A stretch of DNA of 64,000 bases, from the NCBI GenBank assembly GCA_965261065.1, contig OZ253444.1, positions 4,774,001 to 4,838,000 of the forward strand, written 5' to 3'. The notes under the pieces were generated by a model. It was not told the DNA's origin. It made no database searches and was given only the letters and a program-made list of their open reading frames with translations. A program made the translations under genes and the position numbers. This stretch comes from JAKZVK01 sp965261065. GTDB taxonomy: Bacteria > Acidobacteriota > Terriglobia > Bryobacterales > UBA6623. Each line of letters opens with the position of its first letter. The first letter of the stretch is position 1. Below, piece by piece: positions 52,915 to 63,040 of the stretch.

Positions 52915-55900
52915 ATGAACTCTCCCGTTGCCGCACGGGCGGCTCGTGTCTCCGTTGCCGCCCTCCTACTCTCGACGCTCTTCTCCGCTGAACTTGCCGC
53001 TGCCGATTCCTCGGCGGCCGTCGAGTTCAACCGCGACGTGCGGCCGATCTTCTCCGACAAATGCTTCACGTGTCACGGCCCTGACGTCAACAACCGAAAG
53101 ACGCCGTTGCGGTTCGATACCGAGAAGGGCGCGACCCAAGACCTCGGCGGACACTTCGCCATCGTGGCGGGACAACCTGAGAAAAGCACGCTCGTCGAAC
53201 GCATCGCCAGCGATGATGCGATCCGCCGCATGCCGCCCTCCTACGAGGGACACAGCAAGCTCTCCGAGCGCGAGATCGGGCTGATTCGCCGTTGGGTCGA
53301 GCAAGGAGCCAAGTGGCAACAGCACTGGTCGTTTGTCACCCCGACGCGTCCTCGCCCGCCGGACGTCCGCGATGCGAACTGGCCCCGGAACGCCATCGAC
53401 AACTTCGTTTTCGCCCGGCTCGAACGCGAGGGACTCGCGCCCTCGCCCGAAGCTGACCGCCCGACGCTGATCCGGCGCGTCACGCTCGACCTGACCGGAT
53501 TGCCTCCCACGCCGGAAGAAGTCGACGCGTTCGTCAACGATTCGTCGCCCACGGCTTACGAAAAGGTGGTAGACCGCCTACTCCAATCGCCGCGCTACGG
53601 CGAACGGATGGCGATCCGCTGGCTTGATGCCGCGCGCTACGCCGATACCAACGGCTATCAGACCGACGCCGAACGGTACATGTGGCGCTGGCGGGACTGG
53701 GTCATCGACGCCTTCAACGACAACATGCCGTTCGACCAATTCACGGTCGAGCAGATCGCCGGCGACCTGTTGCCTGATCCCACACTTGATCAGCTGATCG
53801 CCACGGGGTTCAACCGCAACCACCGCGGCAACGGCGAAGGCGGCATCATCGCGGAAGAGTACGCGGTCGAATATGTGGTGGACCGGGTGGAGACGACCTC
53901 GACCGTCTGGCTAGGCCTGACGATGGGCTGCGCCCGCTGCCATGACCACAAGTACGACCCCCTCACGCAGAAGGAGTTCTACAGGTTCTTTGCGTACTTC
54001 AACAACGTCCCCGAAAACGGCAAAGCGTTCAAGTACGGCAATTCACCGCCGTTCATTCAGGCCCCGACGCCCAAGCAGCAGAAGGAACTGAAAGAACTGG
54101 ACACGAAGCTAGCTGAGGCGGAAGCCGAGTTTGCTTCGCTGCGGGGCGAGATCGAGAAGACCCAAGGGGTCTGGGAGAAGTCGGCGGCCAAGTCGCAGTT
54201 CCTCGACTGGTCGCTGCATGACGGGCTGGTAGCCCACTACGCGCTCGACGGCAACGTCTTGGGTGAGACACCCGGGTCGGGCCGCGTCCCTACCCGGCTC
54301 GTGGACGGCCTGCCCGATTTCGTTAAGGGCAAGGTCGGTCAAGCAGCGGGCTTCGACGGGAAACGCTTCGTCGACGGCGGCGATGTCGCACCTTTTAGCT
54401 TCACCGAGAAATTTACGCTATCCGCATGGGTATACCCGACGGCGGCCGATGGGCCGATCGTGACCCGCACCAAGCAAGGGGCGACCGAAAAAGAGGGGTA
54501 TGGCCTCTACTTGAAGGACGGCAAGCTCCAGTTCAACCTCGTCAATCGCTGGCTTGACGACTCGACCCGCGTCGAGACGGCCCGGGCGCTGAAGCTCAAC
54601 CGTTGGTACCACGTCGCGGCCAGCTATGACGGTTCCAGGCTGGCCGAGGGCACGGCCATCTACGTCAATGGCAAGCCGTCGAAGCTAACCTACGTCGTCA
54701 ACGAGTTGAACCAGTCGTTCGGCGTCAAAGCGCCCCTACGGATCGGTGCGGTAGGAAACGCGCCAGACCGCTTCCGCGGTGACATCGACGAGGTGCGGGT
54801 GTACGACCGCGACCTGACGCCGCAAGAGGTCGCGGTCTTGGCAACCGCGAAGCCCGCCGGACGGATCGCCGCGGTCAAGCCGAGTCGCCGCACAGCGGGC
54901 GAGGCCGAGAAGCTGCGGCTTTGCTTCTTGGACCAGTACGCTCCTGAAAACATCCGCGAAGCGTGGCTGAAGGTAACGGAGACGCGCAAGAAACACGGGC
55001 AATTCGTCGACGGCCTGCCGACCGTAATGGTGATGAAGGAAAGGGAGGTGCGCCGACAGACGCACATGCTCGTGCGAGGAGCCTACGACAAACCCGGCGA
55101 GAGGGTCTCACCCGGCGTACCCGCCATTCTGCCGCCCGTCAAGGACGAGCACGGCGATAATCGGCTGGGTTTCGCGCGTTGGCTGGTAAGCCGCGACAAC
55201 CCACTCACCGCGCGGGTAACGGTGAACCGCTTCTGGCAGGTGTATTTCGGTACAGGGCTGGTGCGGACGGTGGAAGACTTCGGCTCCCAGGGCGAATGGC
55301 CGACGCATCTGTCTCTGCTCGATTGGCTCGCGGTCGAGTTTATCGAGTCGGGCTGGGACGTGAAGGCCCTCCAGAAAAAGATTGTGCTGAGCGCGACCTA
55401 TCGCCAATCGTCCAAAGTCGAGCCGGAACTGCAGAAGGCAGACCCCGACAACCGTCTGCTTGCCCGAGGCCCGCGGCTGCGCCTGCCGGCCGAAGTGGTG
55501 CGCGACCAGGCGCTGGCGATCTCCGGGCTGCTGGTGGACGAAATCGGTGGGCCGTCCGTGAAACCCTATCAGCCCGCCGGTCTTTGGACGGAGCTCGCCG
55601 GCGGCAAGGCCTATGAGCAAGACCACGGCGACAATCTCTACCGCCGCAGCTTGTACACTTTTTGGAAACGCGCCGTGCCGCCGCCCTCAATGCTTAACTT
55701 CGACTCGGCCGGGCGCGAGGCTTGTCGGGTACGGCAATCCCGAACGAACACGCCGCTCCAGGCGCTCAACTTGATGAATGACGTGACCTTCATCGAGGCA
55801 TCGCGCCTGTTGGCCGAACGCATGATGACCGAAGGCGGGCCCACGGCTCGTGAGCGTATCGGATACGGGTATAAGCTAGCCACCGCCCGTGACCTAAACG

Positions 55901-56097
55901 TCGAGCAACGCGATGTCTTGCTCGGCAGTTTGAACCACTATCGGGACAACTTCGCCACCGATCGCAAGTCGGCCCTGGAACTCGTAAAACAGGGCGAGCG
56001 TCCGCGCAACGAAGTGCTTGACCTTGCCGAGTTAGCCTCGTACACGACGGTGGCAAGCCTGATTCTGAATCTGGACGAGACGATCACAAAAGAGTAG
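52915..56097 (+). CDS. PSCyt1-DUF1549-LamG-DUF1553 exported protein (c-type cytochrome-like)
   Basis: 1060 aa with signal peptide (VSVAALLLSTLFSAELAAAD). Order: PSCyt1 domain with one haem site CFTCHG (C50/C53/H54); DUF1549 (~155-370) with a second CxxCH in MGCARCHDHKYDPLTQ; a LamG/concanavalin-like domain (~430-590, VAHYALDGNVLGETPGSG, LSAWVYPTAADGPIVTRT); and DUF1553 (~745-1000, RLGFARWLVSRDNPLTARVT). It is paired with the DUF1501 gene 72 bases downstream, the usual arrangement. Thought to be a periplasmic system for attacking complex or sulfated polymers; biochemistry not established. Intact. Confidence 0.92.
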   Translation: MNSPVAARAARVSVAALLLSTLFSAELAAADSSAAVEFNRDVRPIFSDKCFTCHGPDVNNRKTPLRFDTEKGATQDLGGHFAIVAGQPEKSTLVERIASDDAIRRMPPSYEGHSKLSEREIGLIRRWVEQGAKWQQHWSFVTPTRPRPPDVRDANWPRNAIDNFVFARLEREGLAPSPEADRPTLIRRVTLDLTGLPPTPEEVDAFVNDSSPTAYEKVVDRLLQSPRYGERMAIRWLDAARYADTNGYQTDAERYMWRWRDWVIDAFNDNMPFDQFTVEQIAGDLLPDPTLDQLIATGFNRNHRGNGEGGIIAEEYAVEYVVDRVETTSTVWLGLTMGCARCHDHKYDPLTQKEFYRFFAYFNNVPENGKAFKYGNSPPFIQAPTPKQQKELKELDTKLAEAEAEFASLRGEIEKTQGVWEKSAAKSQFLDWSLHDGLVAHYALDGNVLGETPGSGRVPTRLVDGLPDFVKGKVGQAAGFDGKRFVDGGDVAPFSFTEKFTLSAWVYPTAADGPIVTRTKQGATEKEGYGLYLKDGKLQFNLVNRWLDDSTRVETARALKLNRWYHVAASYDGSRLAEGTAIYVNGKPSKLTYVVNELNQSFGVKAPLRIGAVGNAPDRFRGDIDEVRVYDRDLTPQEVAVLATAKPAGRIAAVKPSRRTAGEAEKLRLCFLDQYAPENIREAWLKVTETRKKHGQFVDGLPTVMVMKEREVRRQTHMLVRGAYDKPGERVSPGVPAILPPVKDEHGDNRLGFARWLVSRDNPLTARVTVNRFWQVYFGTGLVRTVEDFGSQGEWPTHLSLLDWLAVEFIESGWDVKALQKKIVLSATYRQSSKVEPELQKADPDNRLLARGPRLRLPAEVVRDQALAISGLLVDEIGGPSVKPYQPAGLWTELAGGKAYEQDHGDNLYRRSLYTFWKRAVPPPSMLNFDSAGREACRVRQSRTNTPLQALNLMNDVTFIEASRLLAERMMTEGGPTARERIGYGYKLATARDLNVEQRDVLLGSLNHYRDNFATDRKSALELVKQGERPRNEVLDLAELASYTTVASLILNLDETITKE

Positions 56098-56169
56098 AGC
56101 GCCGTCGACGCTGTTCCAGCGCACTTCGCGCTGCCGGCTACAGAGATCGACCCTCGCGGGGCACCAACC

Positions 56170-57654
56170 ATGAGCCAAGCCAACGATCCAAGAATCGAAC
56201 AGAAACTCCTCCTCACCCGCCGGCACTTCTTCGGGAGATCGAGCGCAGGCATCGGTGGCGCCGCTCTAGCGAGTTTGATGAACCAAAACCTGTTTGGTGC
56301 GGCCGCGAATGTGCCCACAGCCGACACCGTGGCTCGAGGCGGACTTCCCGATTTGCCCCATTTCGCCCCCAAGGCCAAGCGCGTCATCTATCTGTTCCAG
56401 TCCGGGGCGCCCTCGCAGATCGACCTGTACGACTACAAACCGAAGCTGCAGGAGTTTCGCGCCACCGAGTTGCCCGACTCGATCCGCAAAGGCCAACGCC
56501 TGACCGGCATGACGGCGACGCAGACCAGCTTTCCTGTCGCGCCATCGATCTTCAAGTTCCAGCAGCACGGCAACTCGGGCGCCTGGATCAGCGACTTGCT
56601 GCCGCATACCGCCAAGCTGGCGGATGATCTGACCTTCATCAAGACACTCCATACCGAGGCGATTAACCACGATCCGGCCGTCACGTTCTTCCAGACCGGC
56701 TTTCAACTTGCCGGACGGCCTAGTATCGGCTCCTGGCTGTCGTACGGTCTGGGGACGCTCAACAAAGACCTGCCGTCGTTTGTCGTGATGGTCTCGAGCG
56801 GCAGCGGACGGAGCGGCCAGCCGCTCTACGACCGCCTCTGGGGCAGCGGCTTTCTGCCAACCCGCTACCAGGGTGTAAAGTTCCGTTCGGTCGGCGACCC
56901 GGTGCTGTACTTGTCGAACCCTCCCGGTATCAATCAAGGTGCGCGGCGGCGGTTCCTTGACGATCTTGCGAAGATGAACGAGCTGAAGCTCGGCGAGTTC
57001 GGCGACCCGGAGATTTCAACGCGCATCTCGCAGTACGAGATGGCCTACCGCATGCAGAGTTCGGTCCCGGAGTTGACGGATCTCTCAAACGAGCCTGAGA
57101 GCACCTTCGAGAAGTACGGGCCCGACTCGCGAAAACGGGGCACCTATTCCGCGAACTGTCTTCTGGCCCGGCGGCTGGCCGAGCGGGGCGTGCAGTTTAT
57201 CCAGCTCTTCCATCGCGGCTGGGACCAACACACGGAACTGCCTAAGGGCATCCGTGCGCAGGCCAAGGACACCGACCAAGGCACGGCGGCGCTCATCCAA
57301 GACCTCAAAGACCGCGACATGCTGAAGGACACGCTGGTGGTTTGGGGCGGAGAATTCGGCCGTACGGTCTACAGCCAAGGACGTCTCACCGAGGACGATT
57401 ACGGCCGCGACCACCATCCTCGCTGCTTCACGATCTTCATGGCCGGCGGCGGCGTCGAGCCCGGCATGAGCTACGGCGAAACGGACGACTTCAGCTACAA
57501 CATCACCAAAGACCCCGTACACGTCCACGATCTGCACGCCACGATGCTGCACCTGCTGGGCATCGACCACTTGAAACTTACCTTCAAATACCAGGGCCGG
57601 CACTTCCGCCTGACCGACGTCCACGGCAACGTCGTGGAGAAAGTGCTGAGTTGA
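56170..57654 (+). CDS. DUF1501 family exported protein (partner of PSCyt/DUF1553 protein)
   Basis: 494 aa. Tat-like N-terminus RRHFFGRSSAGIGGAALASL. DUF1501 blocks include KRVIYLFQSGAPSQIDLYDY, WGGEFGRTVYSQG, HVHDLHATMLHLLGIDHLKL and FKYQGRHFRLTDVHGNVV. Same family as 35836-37347 but of a separate lineage. Very likely co-transcribed with the upstream 1060-aa gene. Confidence 0.9.
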   Translation: MSQANDPRIEQKLLLTRRHFFGRSSAGIGGAALASLMNQNLFGAAANVPTADTVARGGLPDLPHFAPKAKRVIYLFQSGAPSQIDLYDYKPKLQEFRATELPDSIRKGQRLTGMTATQTSFPVAPSIFKFQQHGNSGAWISDLLPHTAKLADDLTFIKTLHTEAINHDPAVTFFQTGFQLAGRPSIGSWLSYGLGTLNKDLPSFVVMVSSGSGRSGQPLYDRLWGSGFLPTRYQGVKFRSVGDPVLYLSNPPGINQGARRRFLDDLAKMNELKLGEFGDPEISTRISQYEMAYRMQSSVPELTDLSNEPESTFEKYGPDSRKRGTYSANCLLARRLAERGVQFIQLFHRGWDQHTELPKGIRAQAKDTDQGTAALIQDLKDRDMLKDTLVVWGGEFGRTVYSQGRLTEDDYGRDHHPRCFTIFMAGGGVEPGMSYGETDDFSYNITKDPVHVHDLHATMLHLLGIDHLKLTFKYQGRHFRLTDVHGNVVEKVLS

Positions 57655-57715
57655 CACAAGGATTGACGGACAAGCCGTTCGATCACGGCTTCGTAGTATT
57701 AGAGGCGGCTCAAGC

Positions 57716-57997
57716 ATGCCAAGAAAGCAACGGCATCGAGGTGCTACGAAGTACTTCTACTACATATCCGAACCCAAGGTCCGGATGCTTTCCGGTCAGT
57801 TCTCTCCCAAGGCCCCGCGAATAAAGACTGCGTCACTGTTCGGCGCCAGCCTTCCTTCAGGTCCGGCATATCGGAGATCAGCGGTTTACAAGGCGTTGCG
57901 ACGTATGTGCTCTGGAGGACAGTCTCTGATCTGGGATCGACCGCGATCTGCGTCTTTCGATACTTCAGTAGTTGATGTAGATCGTGATGCACAATGA
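57716..57997 (+). CDS. Possible small protein with KYFYYISEPKV motif (fragment)
   Basis: 93 codons beginning MPRKQRHRGATKYFYYISEP. The stretch KYFYYISEPKVRMLSGQ recalls the N-terminus of a family of small proteins with Y..YIS..KV.ML (DUF7019-like), but the rest has no recognisable pattern, and the gene is probably truncated or decayed. No good ribosome site. Confidence 0.3.
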   Translation: MPRKQRHRGATKYFYYISEPKVRMLSGQFSPKAPRIKTASLFGASLPSGPAYRRSAVYKALRRMCSGGQSLIWDRPRSASFDTSVVDVDRDAQ

Positions 57998-58298
57998 CGA
58001 GGGCCATCAGAACCGGGAGGCTGTTCGGCAAGATGCTCGGGCGGATCTGGGCGCTGCATGTGCCAGGCGGGTAACGGGCGACGGGCTGCGACGGACGAGA
58101 GACGCTGGGTTGCTGAAGAGGGCACTACTAGGAGCAGTGTCGGGGTAACCCCCCCCCCCAGCGAGCTGAACCGTGGCGATCGAGCGGCATTCAGCGACCG
58201 AAACCGGAGCGAACGGAGCATCGATCGTGAGAGGAGAACGAAGACCTTGCATCCGAGCCGCCACGACCCATTTGACTTGCAAACCCTTGATGTGAGGG
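57998..58298. other. Spacer before IS1380 with C11 run
   Basis: No gene supported. A run of 11 C lies at 58149-58159. Nothing else recognised. Confidence 0.5.
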
Positions 58299-58529
58299 TT
58301 TATCCAGGATTTCCATTTTGGCCCTGGCACGGCCACAGTATACACCCGCTCCGCTCCGAACAGCACGTCCTTTCACGCTGAACCCTGCACATCACCTCTG
58401 CTGGTAGTCGCCAGAGCTGGTTCGACCGCTCACAGTCGTTGATTGAGCGGCTTGAACGGCGCTCCGGCCGACACTGCTCCTTGCGAAACCTTTTGGAGCC
58501 AAAAGCTGTTGATCCTCACTCCGGCAATG

Positions 58530-58624
58530 CTACCCACTCGGCAGCGGCAGCGCCCAGATCTTGTGCAGCATGTCGCCGAACAGCCGCCGGTTCAGATGTC
58601 CCTCCGCCAATAAGAGCCAGTAAT
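58530..58624 (-). pseudogene. IS1380 B transposase, C-terminal end
   Basis: Encodes WLLLAEGHLNRRLFGDMLHK then IWALPLPSG and stop. It is in frame with 60295-61531 once element A and one GTAAT are removed. Confidence 0.88.
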
Positions 58625-60289
58625 CCAGGATTTCCATTTGGCCCTGGCACGGTCACAGGATACACCCCCGCTGCGCCGAATACCACGTCTTTTCGCGCTG
58701 AACCCTGCACATCACCTCCGCCGGTAGGCGCCAGGGCTCGTCCGTCCGCTCACAGACGTTGATTGAGCGGACTGAACGGCGCTCCGGCCGACACTGCTCC
58801 CTGCGAAACCTTTTTGGAGCCAAAAACTGTTGATCCTCGCCCGGGCAACGCTACCCACCCGGCACAGGCAGCGCCCAGATCCTATGCAGCATGTCACCGA
58901 ACAGCCGCCGGTTCAGATGCCCCTCCGCCAGCAGCAACCAGTAGTAGCGAGCATGCTTGACCAGCCGACCGCCGGTCTTCATCAACCTGTGTTGCAAACT
59001 CGTTAGCGACCAGCTTTTGATTCGCTGCGGCAGCCCTAGCCGCCGCCACAGGTTGCCCAGGTTGTAGGCCAGCACGCTGAGTTGCAGCCGTACCTCGTTG
59101 GCTCGGAAGCGGTGACACGACAAGCGGGTCCAGTGCGTGGCCTGTTTGCCTTCTTTGATCCACTGCTCCGCCGTGCCGCGCTTGTTGTAGAACCGCACGA
59201 CCGAGCGGCTCGGCAAGCTCATGCTCGTCACGACAAATCCGACGCGCGGGAATAGTTCGCCCTGGTGATGCTCGACCTTGGCGACAACTCGCCTTGCCTT
59301 CGACCAGCTCTCGGCCTGATAGCGAAAACTCTTGTAGCGCACTAGGGGCTTGGCGTTCGGCCTGCCCGGTGGCCGAAACAGGATGTCCTCGATCTCCAGC
59401 TCCAGGCTCTTGTTCGCCGGGATGCGAATCACGTAGTCCACGCCGCGCTCCTCCATCGCCTCGTAGATCTCGGGCTTGGCGAAGGCGGCGTCGGCGCGGA
59501 ACGTCACCTGTTTGCCCTCCGCCTGTTGTCGTTCGATCTCCGGCAGTAGCAGCTCGTCCCAGTCCTCGGCGCTGTGCACGTTGCCGGGACGCAGCTTCGC
59601 GCCTAGGCAGTCGCCGTGCTGGTTGAACAGCAACAGCGGGTGATAGCAGAGGGACTCAAAATGGCCGTTGTAGGCACTGCCTTCCTGTTGGCCGTGGACG
59701 GGGCTCTCCGTGGAGTCCATGTCGAGCACCACGCGGTCTGAACCGTCGGGAGCTTCGGCTTGCGCGACCAGCTCCCGGTTCACTGCCATCAGCCCCAGCA
59801 AGTTCTCTTCGCTCGCCAGCATCTCCGTCTCGAAGTCATGCAGCGTCGAGGTCAAGGCTGCTCCGCGATCCCAGTTCCTCTTCGAGCCGATCAAGCGAAA
59901 GGTCGGATCGGCGGATACTCGAACGGCGTCATTGAGGTCCTCGTAGCCAGCGAGTCGGCTGTAGACCGACTGCCGCAGCAGATCGGCCAGCGCGAACTTC
60001 TTGTTCAAGCCTTGTCGCGAGTCGCTGAGATGCTCGTCGATCAGCTGGCCGAGTCCGAGTCGTTCATCCAGTTCGCGAACGAGAATCAGATCGCCATCCG
60101 AGGTGACTCGCGATCCTTGGAAATCGACTTTGAGAAATCCATTGAACGTGAGCTGAAACGGCTTGTTTTCTTTTTCACCCATCGGGTGTTGACCTCCATG
60201 GCGTCCTTATCGGGCTCTAGCCCCTATCAATAAAGACGCTGAAGGTCGCTGGATGGTCTGAAGCTTATACATCAAATTGAAAATGCGGG
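58625..60289 (-). mobile_element. IS1380-family element A, intact (1665 bp)
   Basis: Ends CCAGGATTTCCATTTGGCCC and CCCGCATTTTCAATTTGATG (complement of right). The GTAAT duplication is at 58620-58624 and 60290-60294. It is inserted into element B, its own close relative, near the end of the B transposase gene. Confidence 0.94.
58851..60182 (-). CDS. IS1380-family transposase A, intact
   Basis: 443 aa from ATG 60182 (MGEKENKPFQLTFNGFLKVD). DDE family IS1380: VVLDMDSTESPVHGQQEGSA (D), VTFRADAAFAKPEIYEAMEE (D) and NKRGTAEQWIKEGKQATHWT (E). C-terminal HLNRRLFGDMLHRIWALPVP. No lesions. Confidence 0.94.
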   Translation of the reverse strand: MGEKENKPFQLTFNGFLKVDFQGSRVTSDGDLILVRELDERLGLGQLIDEHLSDSRQGLNKKFALADLLRQSVYSRLAGYEDLNDAVRVSADPTFRLIGSKRNWDRGAALTSTLHDFETEMLASEENLLGLMAVNRELVAQAEAPDGSDRVVLDMDSTESPVHGQQEGSAYNGHFESLCYHPLLLFNQHGDCLGAKLRPGNVHSAEDWDELLLPEIERQQAEGKQVTFRADAAFAKPEIYEAMEERGVDYVIRIPANKSLELEIEDILFRPPGRPNAKPLVRYKSFRYQAESWSKARRVVAKVEHHQGELFPRVGFVVTSMSLPSRSVVRFYNKRGTAEQWIKEGKQATHWTRLSCHRFRANEVRLQLSVLAYNLGNLWRRLGLPQRIKSWSLTSLQHRLMKTGGRLVKHARYYWLLLAEGHLNRRLFGDMLHRIWALPVPGG

Positions 60290-60294
60290 GTAAT

Positions 60295-61531
60295 ACCGCG
60301 CGTGCTTGACCAGCCGACCGCCGGTCTTCATCAACCTGTGTTGCAAGCTCGTCAGCGACCAACTCTTGATTCGCTGCGGAAGCCCCAGCCGCCGCCAAAG
60401 ATTGCCCAGGTTGTAGGCCAGCACGCTCAGTTGCAACCGCACTTCGTTGGCCCGAAATCGATGGCACGACAATCGCGTCCAGTGCGTCGCCTGCTTGCCT
60501 TCCTTGATCCACTGTTCCGCCGTGCCGCGCTTGTTGTAGAAGCGCACCACCGAGCGGCTCGGCAAGCTCATGCTCGTCACGATGAATCCGACGCGCGGGA
60601 ACAGCTCGCCCTGGTGATGCTCGACCTTAGCGACGATCCGCCTCGCCTGCGACCAACTCTCCGCCTGATAGCGAAAACTCTTGTAGCGCACCAAGGGCTT
60701 GCGGGAAGGCCTTCCCGGCGGGCGAAACAGGATGTCTTCGATCTCCAGCTCCAAGCTCTTGTTGGCCGGAATGCGAATGGCGTACTGTACTCCGCGTTCC
60801 TCCGAAGCCTCATAAACTTCCGGCTTCGCAAAGGCCGCATCGCCCCGGAAGGCGACCTGCTTGCCCGCAGCCTGTTGGCGCTCGATCTCCGGCAACAAGA
60901 GCTCATCCCAGTCCTCGGCGCTGTGCACGTTGCCTGGACGCAGCTTGGCAGCGAGGCAATCACCATGACCGTTGAACAAAAGCAACGGGTGGTAGCAGAC
61001 CGACTCGAAGTGTCCGTTGTAGGCACTGCCTTCCTGTTGGCCATGGACCGGACTCTCGGTGGAGTCCAGGTCCAGAACGACCCGCTCGGCGTCGTCGAAC
61101 GCTTCCGCTTGCCCGACCAGCTCTCGGTTCAGCGCCATCAGCCCCAGCAGGTTCTCTTCGCTCGCCAGCATCTCCGTCTCGAAACCGTGCAGCGTCGAGG
61201 TCAAGGCCGCACCGCGATCCCAGATCTTCTGCGAACCGATCAGCCGAAACGTCGGATCGATCGAAACCCGCTCGGCGTCGTTGAGGTCCTCGTAGCCGGC
61301 GAGTCGGCTGTAAACCGACTGCCGCAACAGATCAGCGAGCGTGAACTGCTTGTTTGTGCCTTGCCGGGAGTCGCTGAGATGCTCGTCAATCAGTTCTCCG
61401 AGACCGAGCCGTTCGTCCAGTTCGCGAACCAAAATCAGGCCACCGTCGGAAGTGACGTGCGATCCCTGGAAATCGACTTTGAGAAGTCCATTGAAACTTA
61501 GCTGGAATGGCTTGGTTTGTTTTTCACCCAT
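60295..61531 (-). pseudogene. IS1380 B transposase, main part (split by element A)
   Basis: From ATG 61531 (MGEKQTKPFQLSFNGLLKVD) to KHARYY, then into element A. All DDE residues are present (VVLDLDSTESPVHGQQ, AFRGDAAFAKPEVYEASEER, GTAEQWIKEGK). Joined to 58530-58624 it is 443 aa. It may still be translated with an altered tail (PAFSI), and activity is uncertain. Confidence 0.88.
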
Positions 61532-61678
61532 TGGGTGTTGGCCTCCATGGCGTCCTCATCGGGCTCTAGCCCCTATGAATAAAGACGCTCAAGGCCGCTG
61601 GAAGGTCGGGATGTCAAACATCAAATTGAAAATGCGGGTTTATACGTGTGAAGCTCGAGATCGAGAGGAGGCTCGGCC

Positions 61679-61969
61679 ATGGGTGCAATGATCATGGAAA
61701 TGTGCTCTCGTGATGAGGAGCGCATAAGGTGGATCAGGTTCTTTCCCATCGTAGATATCCTCATCATGGTTTTGATTGGTTTTGCGCCGTTGCTGGCGGC
61801 GAAACTGCTGTTACCCGATGCCCCGGGGACCTGGCTTGTGGGAGGCGTGGGGTTGATTGTCTGGGACGGGTTATTGAGGCTCATATTCGGCGTATGGTTT
61901 AAGTGTTTCTTCCTTCCGATGTGGGTGTGGGGCGCCTTTTTTGCCGCAGGGGGACTATTCGATTTCTGA
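61679..61969 (+). CDS. Small membrane protein of unknown function
   Basis: 96 aa. Two or three hydrophobic segments: FFPIVDILIMVLIGFAPLLA, WLVGGVGLIVWDGLLRLIF and WVWGAFFAAGGLF. It starts 36 bases right of the IS1380 B target duplication; other in-frame Met codons at positions 5 and 7 are possible starts. Not recognised. Base composition is clearly lower in G+C than its neighbours, so this segment may be foreign. Confidence 0.55.
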   Translation: MGAMIMEMCSRDEERIRWIRFFPIVDILIMVLIGFAPLLAAKLLLPDAPGTWLVGGVGLIVWDGLLRLIFGVWFKCFFLPMWVWGAFFAAGGLFDF

Positions 61970-62192
61970 AGCATACACGGGCCAGAAAGCGTCAACTGAA
62001 GCGGAATTCTCCCTGTAGAACCCGCAATTCCTGGTTGAGCGTCTTCACGGCTCGTCGCAGCTTCCAACGGGTCGGCGCGAGCACGATGGTGTCATTTTAG
62101 AGGTTTTTCTCGGCTGGAACCGCTTGTCCGCCTTGTCCATCTCCAGACACTCGGGCCGGATGGCCGGTACCAGGCCCCCCTCCCGGCTCGTC
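61970..62192. other. Spacer with possible decayed coding sequence
   Basis: On the minus strand 61990-62060 reads RAVKTLNQELRVLQGEF, resembling a coiled-coil piece, but no start or extended frame is present. Confidence 0.3.
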
Positions 62193-62354
62193 TTAAGGGA
62201 CAAAGTCGCTACTCGCAGCGCCGATTATGCGACTAAGCGCCGGACACACGCCCTCCGCGTAAAGTGGCGCTAGAAAGCCGAAAACCGCCAGAAGCAAGAT
62301 GGTGATCGCCCTACAGATGTACCGTATCGGTTTGTGCCCTGTTATGGTCTTCAT
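62193..62354 (-). CDS. Small single-helix membrane protein
   Basis: 53 aa from ATG 62354: basic N-terminus, hydrophobic helix YICRAITILLLAVFGFLAPL, then a short tail. It follows the ankyrin-like gene by 38 bases on the same strand. Unknown; it could be a signal-peptide-bearing small protein. Confidence 0.4.
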   Translation of the reverse strand: MKTITGHKPIRYICRAITILLLAVFGFLAPLYAEGVCPALSRIIGAASSDFVP

Positions 62355-62392
62355 CGCTGGCTTTGTTGATTCTTCGCAAGGAGTTCCTGTAC

Positions 62393-63040
62393 TCAACGGG
62401 CTCCAGCCTTTCGCAGAACCGCCGCCACGTTGTCGTACCCTTTCCGTAGCGCAATCGCGAGTGGCGTCTCTCGGCAGCCGTCGGCTTCGTTGACATCCCA
62501 TCCGTTGTAGCGGATCTCGTAGGCGATCGGTGCCGCACAGCCCAAGAGTGCGAGAGACGTCAGTTCTGATCGAACGACGAGTCTGGCGGGTAACTCGAAG
62601 TCCTCGCTCTCATAGCCAACTTCCTCTCCAAGGATTAAGGATTCATACGCTTCGCTCTCGACTTCGTCGGGTCGGGCGTTGTCCCACGGAGTCTCGCATA
62701 GCATCTTGGCGATTTGGTAGGCACTGCTACGTTCGTCTGGAGAACAACTATGAAGAATGCCAGCCAGATTTATGGCGGTCCATATATATTCCTCTTCTTC
62801 GTCAGGATCAAACGGCGGCATTGCGAGGTTAGTCGCAAGAATGGCCGCTACGGCATCCCGGGCACCGTTCTCGACCGCATAATAAAGAAACTGGCCAGAA
62901 GGATTGTAGCAGTTCGAGGTACACGTTGCTACGGTTAGATTTATGTCATCGTCTTCCTGATCTGTAGTAACTTCCAGCGTGACGTGGCCCTTTTCGACTG
63001 GATCATAGGCTTCAAGAGGAAGTAAAATTCGATCTTTTAG
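62393..63040 (-). pseudogene. Ankyrin-repeat-like protein, 5' end removed by IS1380 C
   Basis: An ATG-started frame of 142 aa begins at 62821, but the same frame is open to 63040, the border of IS1380 copy C. The extra codons read NPSGQFLYYAVENGARDAVA, then AILATNLA, an ankyrin-like repeat. A second repeat is at the C-terminus (DVNEADGCRETPLAIALRKG, then YDNVAAVLRKAGAR). The middle is acidic. The true start is lost to the insertion. Presumably a protein-binding cytoplasmic or effector protein. Confidence 0.65.

Larger units (their letters stand above)
58304..61638 (-). mobile_element. IS1380-family element B, interrupted by IS1380 element A
   Basis: Left end CCAGGATTTCCATTTTGGCC at 58304, right end complement CCCGCATTTTCAATTTGATG at 61638. 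Target duplication TTTAT at 58299-58303 and 61639-61643. Subtracting the nested element and one GTAAT leaves 1665 bp, the exact length of element A. Confidence 0.93.

Noticed and set aside
58007..58381. Overlapping ~110-120 codon frames on both strands before IS1380
   Set aside because: They read into IS1380 ends or a C11 run and have no recognisable motif.
60302..61501. 399-codon plus-strand frame opposite the IS1380 B transposase
   Set aside because: Mirror of a recognised transposase; no ribosome site or motif.
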